Shown here piece after piece: positions 31,621 to 42,624 of a stretch of DNA of 64,000 bases (positions are counted from its first letter, which is position 1; the number at the start of each line of letters is the position of its first letter). The translations under genes and the position numbers were made by a program. The stretch is from the NCBI GenBank assembly GCA_002224055.1, contig AZLU01000013.1:1-64000 (forward strand), written 5' to 3'. The notes under the pieces were generated by a model. That model had not been told where the DNA came from, did not search any database, and worked only from the letters and a program-made list of their open reading frames with translations. The stretch comes from Pezizomycotina sp. ARF18. Lineage: Eukaryota; Ascomycota.

Positions 31621-34600
31621 GGATGAAACGGTACGGTTACTAAAAAGTCAAAGTCAAAATTCCCATGGTTAGCCCGAAGATTGTCCCAATAATGACCTTT
31701 TCGTCATTGCCTCAATGGAGCAGTTGTGTGTGTTGCCGAAGCAATCGGAAGGATATTCTCAAAAACTTGAAACCGCGCAAATGCTCCACCATGGAAAAAG
31801 AACTCTACAAAGATATATTTGGCCCTTACCATACGGTAAACCAGTGCTTTTCGCAAGCCTGACGGCGCCTAAATGTTGTTATAAGATAGATAGTTTCCAT
31901 GCGATTGAAGCAATTATGCCGAAAAGCACCAGCTGAGATATCGTGAATCGCATATTTTCGTAAAATCTGGTCGCAGCATTAATTTCTGAAATTTCTTGAC
32001 GGAATGGCTCCTACTTCGAGGGAAATTTTGTCAAACACAACCGTAAATATGGGCGAATGTCTAAATCGAGCAAGTATTCTATGTCAATTGACAATTCGCG
32101 ATTAAAGATACAGAAGTTGAGAAAAAGAGGGATTGAGAATAAGATAATAGTTAAAAAGCAGAAGATAATGAATGACTGGAATGCAACAGAAAAAGAGAAC
32201 AGCAGGATGCTAAAAATATATAACGAACTATAAGACCATCAGAAATCAGGGGACGCGAGTATATACTTAATATATAAATCTATAAAAGATATTGCACTTG
32301 CAGCAGAATTGTGAAAAGTGTTGTGGTTGGTGCAACTGTCAACGTTTGAAAGAGATAGATGGAGACAGTCCCTGACTTATTCTGAACACACCACAGGAAA
32401 CGAGGGATATTTGAGGTCTCCCTTTTTACCTAATAGTTATAATAAATAAAAATATAAAACTATAGTTAAATACTTATGTATAAATAACATATAAACCATA
32501 CAAAGAAGGAGAAAGACTTTTTCCAAGCTGACGATGAGGACATTGTCGCATTTTATAAGAAATATATACCTTGCTTTCTACCTTCATAGACGAGAAGCCG
32601 CGATGATGGACAACCACTTGATCGCCTCGGGAAAGCTTCTAACTTTCTTTTTTTGTGGACAGCGCAAGGGGTGGGGCAACCCGGTATACTTTCGCCTCGC
32701 CACAGTGTTGCATTCGGTTCCATTTCGTCTTCTTTATCTCTCTTCCCTGGATAGAGCCTTAAGCGAAAGCTCCACAAACTGTTAAGCCGCTTTTTCTAAG
32801 ACACTGGCGGCAAGCCAATGCAGCGCAACAGCGGTCCGGAACCAAACAGCCTTCTTCTTTCGAAAACTATAGCTGGTCAAAGTTTTTCGGATACTGAGCT
32901 ATCCGTGAGGAATAGTGGGGAAAACAGACGCAGTGAGAAAGCGAAATCAGGAAAAAGCCAAAAGAAAAAAAAAGCAGGGGTTCGCAGGGCATGTGCACAT
33001 GCAATAGCGAAATTAGATGTTTCCCTTTGTTCGGAAGAGGCAATCTCCGAGAAGGCATACGGAGAGAACGCCTAATAAGAGCAGGATGCGTCGAATATCT
33101 TCTGGGAAGATGCCCAAAACATGCGCTCAAGTGCCCCAATAACTGCTCGTCTGCAACGAATATCATATACATCGAGATTGTTGCTCCAAAATGACACAAA
33201 AATACGAATGCCATCTGCATGGAATGGAGAAGGGTGAATAAGGGCTCTCCGAGATAGTGCAATGACATAGAAATGAGATAGATACTAGCAATTGCAATAT
33301 CCGTTCGATTGCTGCCTTCTTACCCTCCACCTAATTCGTGTCACCAAAAAACGGTTTCCTGACTGGTTTTGCCTAAAAAATACGAATGCCATCTGCATGG
33401 AATGGAGAAAGGGTGAATAAGGGCTCTCCGAGATAGTGGCAATGACAATAGAAATGAGATAGATACTAGCAATTGCAATATCCGTTCGATTGCTGCCTTC
33501 TTACCCTCACACCTAATTCGTGTCACCAAAAACGGTTTCCTGACTGGTTTGCCTAAAAAGAAAGGAGCAATGGTAATAGAGGTTGGTCACACGCATCATT
33601 TCATGAACCATAAGCTAAAAAGTAAAGCAAGACGCAGAACCGTTTGCACTCATAGCTTCCAAGGGCCGTTTTTTTTTCGAGTTGGATCCCATGCAGCTTC
33701 TAGTTTTTTTTTTTTTTTTCCCACCAAGCACGCAGCTGTTGTTGGTGTTGTTTGGGTGTTTGGTAATCAACGGGGATCGCAAATACGCCTGACGATCGGT
33801 AGATCGATGTTTGGTTTTCTGCCCACTTGGCGAGCCTTGACGATCCCCGATCCCATATCAGGAGCTCGTGCTACCTTAGGGCCGAAAAGCTTGTCTATTT
33901 GGAACTGGTCTTGAAGTTACTGTTTAGATGAACGCAATTGATTAGCTTTGCAATTACTACAGATATGCTCTTATTGCTCGATATGGTTGAAGGGAAAAAG
34001 CTTAAGGATTAGGCTAACTACTCGGGTATAACGGGCAACGAACATTCCGAAACATTGCAAGCTCGACTTTGGACAGATACTAGTAGTCCGCTTCCACATG
34101 AGAGAAGCAAAGGAGTGAAAAGAAAAAGCAACAGAGGAAGGACGACAACTATGCATGAGGAATTTATATTTTTCATGGCCTGTTTAAATTAAAATCTTGA
34201 AGTGCGCCGATATACGCCGTGGTTCCGTAAGTAAATTGTAGATATCTTTCAAGAAGAATACTATTATTATTATTTATTTATTTATTTATTTTATTATTTA
34301 TTTATTATTTGTTTATTTATTTATTTATTTCAAGTTTTTCGATAATATATATGAATGGATTATATCGATATATCTCGAGGATACGACCTGCGCTACTGCT
34401 TTTAAAGTACTTGTAAGGAGACTAAATTCACGATCGGTGAGAAAACAATATGAGTGATAGAATAAACAAATGAAATAAAATAAATAAATAAATAATTAAA
34501 ATTGACAAATGAAATAAAATAAAATATAATACAATACAATGACTACCGATTCAAGATTACCTAGCTAGAACTTCAAAACAAAACAAATTGTCAATGCTTT

Positions 34601-34981
34601 TCCCTCCTTCGAAATATATAAACGATTCAGTACTGAGACAAAAAGACTAAGTATGAAAGGCTTGAAATGATAGACGGAAGGGTTTATAAGGGAATACAGT
34701 AACGGAAACAAGTTTTTGAAGCAGATAAATAACAAACCCCAAATCATCATCATCGTAGACCGTCATAACTAACTAACTGAATATCCAACGGATAGTATAC
34801 GGAGGGCTGGTGTAATACTCCACCCGCCAACAGGACATGGGTGTATCGCCGGAGAAGAGGGGCAAAAATATTAGACTTCTTCCGTGGGAGAGCGAGACAG
34901 CCCTCCTCTGCTCGTCCTCATCGTCCTCATCTTCTTCGCCATCTCGCCCACGTCAAAGATGTTCAACTCAATTCTTCCTCA
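31621..34981. other. Intergenic, contains a tandem duplication
   Basis: No gene is recognised on either strand. Features are the duplicated segment at 33201-33558 (listed separately), a poly-T near 33704, and an ATTT-type microsatellite at about 34261-34330. Sequence before 31621 may include the missing P450 N-terminus. Confidence 0.45.
33201..33558. repeat. Tandem duplication, two copies of about 180 bp
   Basis: Copy 1 is 33201-33378 and copy 2 is 33379-33558, both starting AATACGAATGCCATCTGCAT. They differ by single-base indels: GAGAAGGG/GAGAAAGGG, GTGCAATGACATAG/GTGGCAATGACAATAG, CCCTCCACC/CCCTCACACC, CACCAAAAAACGG/CACCAAAAACGG and GGTTTTGCC/GGTTTGCC. I saw no clear substitution. It lies in noncoding sequence and resembles the duplication at 25143. 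Confidence 0.9.
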
Positions 34982-37900
34982 TCACGACACTTCGTCCACG
35001 TTACCCTCGTTGGCCGATAGATCAGTTAGTCGGCCCACTTCGCTCGATATCAAACCTCTAGGCGACCAGTTCTGATTTTGGGTTAGGTTCTCATTGCGCA
35101 GGCGAGGCGCGAACCTACGGACGTATTGATTTCCAATCGGGTAAGATCCTGGCCGGGAGGAAGAGAGCTGAGAGAGCCTCCAGTGAGCAGGGCTCCTGGC
35201 TCTTGGTGTCGGAGCCGAATGGAAGGTGTTGTAGCCCCTGGTCGAGGTGTGCCTATTAGACAACATCCGCTCCGCCGTCTTCCTCTTCTTCGAAGACTTC
35301 GTTGCGCAACGGGACTCGTCGTTATAGAAGCACCGTAGTTGCCCTCCGCAGAGGTGGAGTGAGCGTTACTTGCTGCTTTGGCCTGTTACAACCTCGGGGA
35401 AACTCTCCCTCTTATATGTGGAGCACTTTGAAAGGACGACGCCGGGTTGACGCCTTTGATGTTGCTGTTCGTCTCTGAGAAGTAGTTGCCGCCGAGAAGG
35501 CTGCTGCCGCAAAACTCGGGATTGTCTTCCGAGCTATCTACGGAAAGAGGGCCGTCAAGGTCATCGAAGTCCCAGTAAGGTTCCGCAAATGCCGCTGCTT
35601 CCCACCGGCTATGTATTGGAGCTGCCGCTTTGCTTGCCGCAGAGGCCGCCTCGATTGAAGAAGCCTCAAATATCTCGGAAGCTTTTTCACATCGTCCAAC
35701 CACCGCCCAGCTCACCGGTGCCGTTGAGGCCAAACGCGAAAGGCATCTCGACGAAACCCGGCGGACTCTCTTCCTCGGCTTGAAGATTACCGGTACGCCT
35801 TCTCCGGAGAGTCCCCATCAACGAAGCTCTGCGTACTTGCAACTGAAGAAGCCCGCCTTCGCAGGCTTGGGGCGCTACCGAAGCACGGGATGACATCTGC
35901 GTGTAATCACTCACATCATCCCAGCTTCCGGGCCCGGAGAAAGAGCCAGTCCAGCAATTCGTAATCCACAATCTGTGGGTCGGCCACTTCTTAGGTCGCC
36001 TGATCTGCTGTTCCGAGGGCCGAGGACTGCTGCCGGACGCTGGCAAGGTACGTGATTGCGTTGTTCCTAATTCTAAACCCGCCGGTGCGGAACTCGGAGG
36101 TTGGGATGGCTGAGGGGGAATAACTCGGTGGCGCAAGTGCGCTTGAGGAAGTCTGCCTTCCAGAAGCCTCTTTCCATCTCCGCCCCACGTAGGAACCGGA
36201 GGTTCGATTGCTTCGGTGCCTTCCTGAGTGGTGACCACTCGTACGAAACGTTTAGGGAGTGCAGGCTTTGAGAATCTTGAAGCGTTCGGAACAAACCACC
36301 GAAGTTCTTCCGAATGGCCCTTTCAACGTCTCTGGCCTCGCCGCCGACTACCTCCACGGTCTTGATCAAGCCTCTAGAGCATAGGCGGCGCCAGGCTTTG
36401 CTGCCAGTATGCAAAGCTCGTGGAGCGTGCGATTTCAACGCTAAACTACCATCCTGGCGTTTCCAAGCGGCCCACGTAGACGGCGGCAAGACTACTATCT
36501 CTATCACCCAGGGTCGAGTTGTAGTTGGAGGCGCGAGGTCTTCCAGAACCGATATACGAGCATTTAGAGATGTCAATTGTGTGACAGATTGGACAGCAGC
36601 CGTTCGGCGTGTACGATAAGACAGAGTCGCCAGAACCGTTCGAAGCGAAGGATGTACAAGTAGAGGTAGTAAAAGAAGTTCGGGTAGTGGTGGTTACTTG
36701 CTTGACGCAAGTTTTCGGGGTTGGATCGGCGGTATTCTTATCTTGGGGCGATTTGCTCTTGATTTTTGTGGTTTGGTATAAAGCTCACTTTCTTCTGCTT
36801 CAGTTCCTTTTTGTTTCCGGCGACGCTTACCCTCCCGTTTACTATGTTTTGAATAGTGGCTTTCGCTCCGATCATGATGGTCGACACCGTCTTCCTGGAC
36901 CGTTTGCCGAGGCTACTGGAGGACCCATCTTTGTGCCGCGAGAAGCTTTCTGCCACGCCGTCGATCTTATCTTCCACGTGAACCATTCTCCTTCCATGTC
37001 CATCACTTTATCTTCTGCGAGTTCGGCTTTATTCGCGGTATCCTCTAAAGCGTCCTCGAGAGCTTCAAATTTCTCTTTCAACACCTGTAACTGTGACCTA
37101 AGCGACATGTCAGAAGGTTCCAGCTTGGGTGGAGGTATGCTGGAGAACATGAGCCATTCGAAATTGCAGACTTGGCGATGAAGGTGTTATTGCAGGTGGT
37201 CGGTTAAGTGCTGGAGGGCTGGAAGGCGGTGGTGGCGCTAGTGGCGGTGGTCGAAGGCCCGACGAAACTTGGCCACTGGAACTGCTTTTTGTGGTGTCGC
37301 CTGCGGCGGGGAATCCGACTGAACTTGCGACCTAGACCGTTCTAGGCACTGTAAGAGGTCCTTAGTAGCGCTTCCGCGGCCATAGCAAACCGCGTGACTT
37401 CTTCCGAGACGTGGCTTTCAGGACTTAAGACCTCGGCCAAAATGCGTGGCGCGGTAGGCGATGGGGACACCTGTATCTGGTTCGAGTTCTGGCGCTGCTG
37501 GAGATATGGCGGAGGAGCGACATTGAGATCTCGTTGAGAGTTCTCAAGGCACCATTGCTCGCTGGCTAAGGCTAAAATACAGCTGAGGATTGGTCACTAA
37601 GGTGAGTCAATAACGGTCGGAGTTCCCGATACAGCATCATGGAGGATGAGCGGCGCCATCCGATTAAGCTGTTGATGCTCTTGTGGCGGCGGTGGTGGCT
37701 GGATGGTTTTCAAATGAGGTGATTGTTCGAGTTCTTGAAGTTGATGATGGTGTGCTTGGTGCGGCGAGTAGTACTGAGGCGCAACGGTATTTGACACGAA
37801 TTTGCCGCTGTTGAACCGCGCGCTGGAGGGGCTGCTGGTGTGGTTATTGTTGCTGATACTGATATTTGGTTGTAGTGTTGACCCGGAGTGAAAGATATGT

Positions 37901-38651
37901 TTGTCGCTACTTCGGTAATAGAGGACGAGGGCACTGGCGATGGAGCCGTAATTCCGTTTTTGCAGTGTGCCGTCACTGGTTTGGTGACCCGTGCCATCTT
38001 TTGTACCACCAAATCTATTATACCTGTCGTCTTGTTGTTCATAGTTGCGGTTCGCCCATAATCTCGGTTTTGCATAGCCCTAAAGCTCAGCCCTAAGCCA
38101 TCCCTCGAGAAGGCGGCGCCAGGACCTAGGCCATAGCATGCCATTCTGGGTGAGTAGCGGCAGCATTGAGTCCCTCCTCTTGTCTTTCGAGAGCAGCTCG
38201 GTCATCGAAGGTTTTTGAAAGGTTTACGAGGGCGTTATGATCTTGGTGCTTTGGCGGAGTCTGGAATCTCGATTCGCCCGGGTACTTTTGTCTATCCGAT
38301 GGTCCTCATCACGGAAGGAGTGGAAACACTGGTGGTGTCCACATACACATAGGCCTTGCTGTGGACGGGAAATTTTGCTGGCTTTTTTGCTTTCGCATTG
38401 CTTGACGATTTCGTTTCGCTGGCATTCCTGCTTCCGTCTTTGCCTCCTTCAGCGTTTCTATCTGGGTCGGATGTAGAAGTGGTCGATGAGGTAGATACAA
38501 GAGCAAATGTTTGTTCTTGGGCCACTCCTTCGTCTAACCAGAACGTCTGGCATCCGCAGTGCGTATTATAATCGGTTGTTTTTACGTTGAGATTTCTGTA
38601 GTTACACCGACCCGTCGGCAGGGGCCGGAATGAAGCCATCCTTTGTGGCAC
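34982..38651 (-). CDS. Large hypothetical fungal protein with coiled coil and low-complexity ends
   Basis: I do not recognise a named family. Minus-strand pieces run from about 38651 to 34982. A Cys-containing N-terminal stretch (THCGCQTFWLDEG) is followed by a Ser/Thr/Lys-rich part. Next is a Gln/Pro/His-rich region (QAHHHQLQELEQSPH), then a strong coiled coil near 37110-36990 (LRSQLQVLKEKFEALEDALE). A second helix with ISVLEDLAPP leads into a folded-looking domain: RPWVIEIVVLP, KRQDGSLALKSH, GLIKTVEVVGGEARDVERAI, KNFGGLFRTLQ and SNLRFLRGAEMERGFWKADF. The C-terminal part is acidic, then Arg/Ser-rich, stopping near 34982. This layout resembles a widespread but uncharacterised Pezizomycotina protein; that is recollection, not a search. 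Several frame changes occur, and it might be two genes. Confidence 0.5.
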
Positions 38652-41600
38652 CGAGGGGAAGGAATGTTATCCAATGAATAACAGGCCCGTTGGAAAAGTA
38701 AATGGTATCGTATCACTTTCGCGCCAGATTTCACCGAAGATTCGACATGCGAACTGGAGGAAATTTTCGCCGTTGAGAATAGAAAATTTTCCTTGGAAAT
38801 TTTTAAGATTAAACGGAACAGAGGGCGAGCGGACGCTTGGGATATATATATTACATATATATAATGCTAGGTATTATCTGAAGCGATAACTAATTATCAG
38901 TCTTCAAGGCGCCTTATCGTTCTTCGGTCGCGGGTTGTCACGAATTAACACGAAATGATGGGCGAAAACGCGTCGTCCTCACTTACATCGTCTACCGATG
39001 ACTCCACAACAAATTCCAGCCGTTCGAAGAACTTCGTGATGTAGGTGATGGTGGGCCGAAAAAATAATTTCCAATAAGCTCGGCGAGAGATCTTTTTCCG
39101 TACTGGAGAATGGAACGAAATGTTGACGATCAGCACCGCATGACGAATTTGGTCTTGTGGGACGATCGAACTGGAGGATATATTTCGTTGGCGAAAGGGA
39201 TGAGGAACTCTGCGAAGCAAGGGGTAAATAATAAAAACAGCCAAGCGGACTTCAATCTTTCTCTCTTTTTTCCTGCTTTCTTTTTATCTTCCTTCCTAAA
39301 TAATAGATATAATGAGATTGATCCTAAGTTGACTACGAGCGTTTTAGTTGTGCAATCGCGCAAAAGATTCGATAAGTAAAAGATGGTGTTTTGCTCACCT
39401 CTTCGCCGTCTTTCTCGATCACGCGAGAAAAAGCTTGAATCTTCCACGAAACAATACAAAACCTCTAACCCCCATAGAAATAAAACGTCCTGGATGGAAT
39501 GAGAGGACGATAGATCGAGGCGGATACATCAGGAATATATTTTGGATTTTATTACTACTGTCGATTTCCTCCCTTCACGCTGCCAGCCTTTTCTTTCCCA
39601 CGAATTTGCTAATGACAGGCAAGGCGGATGAAATGAAGGTGCAAAACAAATTATTCAAGGAAAAAAGGAAAATAATAATGATAATAAAAGGAGCGTTAAT
39701 AAAAACAGGGCACCCAGGTCTTATCGGATGGTAACTATGGCCACCACACCGGTCCGGGTGGGCGGTACTCGATCCCCGAAACCCAAGAGGCTCAATTGGA
39801 TATCAAGGGGAACTGGGAAAGTGGAGCACCTGCAGACCCCACTGGCAGGGCCAAAAAAAGAAAAAAGAAACAAACAAACCTCTTGACCGTTTATTCTTTC
39901 TACTCTTCCTGGTGGTTATTATTTAAACGAAGAATATACTTCAGCAAAAGTACCGCATAGCGGAAAAAGCTACCGCGACACCAGGCTCTCGAGCAATCTG
40001 CGAAAATAGACCCCACTAGTATGATAGCTCGGTCCATATTCCCTGGTGAATTGAGCTATTCCCCTGTGCAAAGGTCAAGGAAGAAAAGTTCGATAAAAAT
40101 ACCTAGCTCCCGAATGCTGATGTCAATTCCCTTTGGGAGAAAAAAAAAAAAAGTATTCATCGCAATACTAGTATAGAGAGTGTTTCTTTCGCTGATATAT
40201 CTACGAGGCAGGTATCGATACCTATCTTAGCGCTGGAGGTATATAAACTGAGAGGGCCTAGTCACAGGTATCAGCTCTCTCCGGTATAGTACCGTATAGA
40301 CATGGACAAGAAGTCGCCAGAACTTGCTTCTTCCGAGAACAAACAATTCCGCCTCAAAATCTTCGACTCCCATGAAGTGCATGAGAGCACCAACAGAACA
40401 AACCGTTCCCCACCCCTTCTGAATATCGCGTGATCACGTGTGTGCAGAACTCCGGCTGCTGAGAAGAAAGTAGTTCTTGGTGATTTTGTTATGTGAGAAC
40501 TTAATGTGAGTAAAATAGATCGCGGAAACATCGCTGAGATTTTACTAAGGCTAAGGTCCAGTAAACGATGACATATACTGATCACGACGGAAGACATTCT
40601 TCCAATGAGGTTTTCATCTGGGAGATCTATAAACCGCTCGGCCAATGAATACATGCATTATACTCTACCGTATGATTGATCAATTGAACGAAAAATAAAT
40701 AATAAATAAATGGCATCCCTCAGACCGCGTATTTACTATTGGCTATTTGAACAGCGAACGAGTTGGTGCGAGAGCTCGCATTTACCCGGCTGTAACGTTG
40801 GGAGACAAACCCCACGGGGTCACCTACTAAGTCCGAGGAACAAAAGGGCAATCTAGATGCAGGGAGGAGCAAAATAAATAACCGCAAGATAGGCTTTTCT
40901 TTTTAATTATTTTACATACCCACTCTCACCAGAGCAGAGCAGGAGAGAGGTAAGCTACAGTTGACCCTATAAAGAATATACCTGCCACATCGGCATACAA
41001 GCACTACTAACTGTTGGCAATACCCTGTAAAACAAAGTGTACGACCTTTCATTCCGAAGATTTCGGAGACGATCTGTGCGTACAGAAAGTATAGGAGGTT
41101 AGAATAATACTAGATCAGTGACGACCAAGTTAGGAGAAGGAGGAAAAAAGATAAGGTATATACTTTTACGTGAAGCTGGGAAGAGGGCACAGAGATGAAA
41201 AAATGTTCCCCTCATTTTGTCATAATATACTCTTGGGTGTATCTCTTTTTAGAGGAAGTTTAGACAGTAAAATACTTGGCAGTGGTCTAATTTATCTGCT
41301 TTTGAAAGTGAGCAGATAGCAGTGATAGAATACTAGCAGTTGTAATAGATCGTGATCCTTTTTACTCTCCGCTTAAAAAGGTGAACGACGCCCACATTCC
41401 TTTTGGCTATCGCCCGAATATAATCCACCTCCACAGTACATACGTTTCCTATATTATATATATATATATATATATAAGTAGCTGACTCTATATATTGCAA
41501 CCGCATCGCGTCCCAGTTTAACTTAACTCTGTGAGAGAAGGTCCCAGTGGATGAAACTTGCCAATCGAGGCAATCCATATTTTATTTATTATTTTTATTA

Positions 41601-41663
41601 TTATTTTATTATTATTTTATTATTATTATTATTATTCATATTTGTGTTATATAATGTTATTAC

Positions 41664-41694
<31 letters not shown>

Positions 41695-41810
41695 AAACCC
41701 CTTTCTACAACTCTATTAATAAGATCCATTTCTTTGAATATCATCTACATGAGTATTATTACAGTAGTTAAATTTTTATGTCGATAGAAGTATTTTATCA
41801 TTGAAACATT

Positions 41811-41884
41811 TTCCCTTTCCTTTCCTTTCTTTCCTTTCCTTTCCTTTCCTTTCCTTTCCTTTCCTTTTCTTTTCTTTTCTTTTT
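41811..41884. repeat. (TTTCC)n / (TTTTC)n microsatellite
   Basis: A pyrimidine-only tract on the plus strand of TTTCC units grading into TTTTC units at its 3' end. Such homopurine-homopyrimidine tracts can form triplex DNA. Confidence 0.9.
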
Positions 41885-41929
41885 AATCAAGCTTCCCTCT
41901 CATCTTTAATAATTAATAATAGTAATAAT

Positions 41930-41975
41930 AATATAAATATAAATATAAATATAAATATAAATATAAATATAAATA
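41930..41975. repeat. (ATAAAT)n microsatellite
   Basis: About seven near-perfect ATAAAT hexamers, preceded by AAT-type repeats. Confidence 0.9.
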
Positions 41976-42624
41976 TCTTAACCTCAATCTGTCCCTTCGA
42001 ACACAAATTTATTAAAAGAAACCTTTTCGAAAGAACCCCCGTTTCAAAGAAAGAAACAACCTTGACAGAATTGCTCAACTGACATGGATGGGTCTGATAT
42101 ATGAAAGCTTTAAGTTTACCGGGTATTCATTTTTGTTTGTTTAATGTTTCCCTTCACCCTCTGCAGGTTACCGATATAATCGCTCACCATTTCCCCCTCC
42201 TCTTTTCTTCTTGTCTTCGATATGTTGTTACTTGGTTGAAACGGTCACACGAGAGGTCAATTTTTATTCATTTATTTTCTTTTTCCTAAAATATATATAA
42301 TTCTGGTGGGTTTAGTTTTTGAAGGCGGTGGTGACTCTATACTTAGCAGCAGGCTTACAAGGCTTTGGAGCCTCCCTTCCCCTCAAGCGACAAAGACAAT
42401 TCTCTTTTTCCCTAGAAGTGCAGGCAACACACTAGACACGACTGGATAAGAAAGAACAACAAGCAGAGACCATATTATTGCCCATCTTCAGCTAGGAAGG
42501 GCCCGAGTTCTCGACAAGCTACTATCTTACTATATCTTTCTCGGACGATTAAACTAAACGGCTTCTTTTCTTCTCCCCCGCAAAAAATAATTTGATCTTA
42601 TCTGATGGAAGTCGGATGTCCGCG

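Larger units (their letters stand above)
38652..42624. other. Long intergenic stretch, simple-sequence rich
   Basis: No gene is recognised in about 4 kb. Open frames at 38945-39459 (minus), 39348-39734 (plus) and 40271-40654 (minus) lack motifs. Simple repeats cluster at 41580-41980: ATT repeats (41581-41637), a T22-A10 junction near 41665-41698, and the two repeats listed below. Confidence 0.5.

Noticed and set aside
38945-39734. Overlapping open frames on both strands
   Set aside because: They lack motifs and consistent codon preference; I could not tie them to any family.
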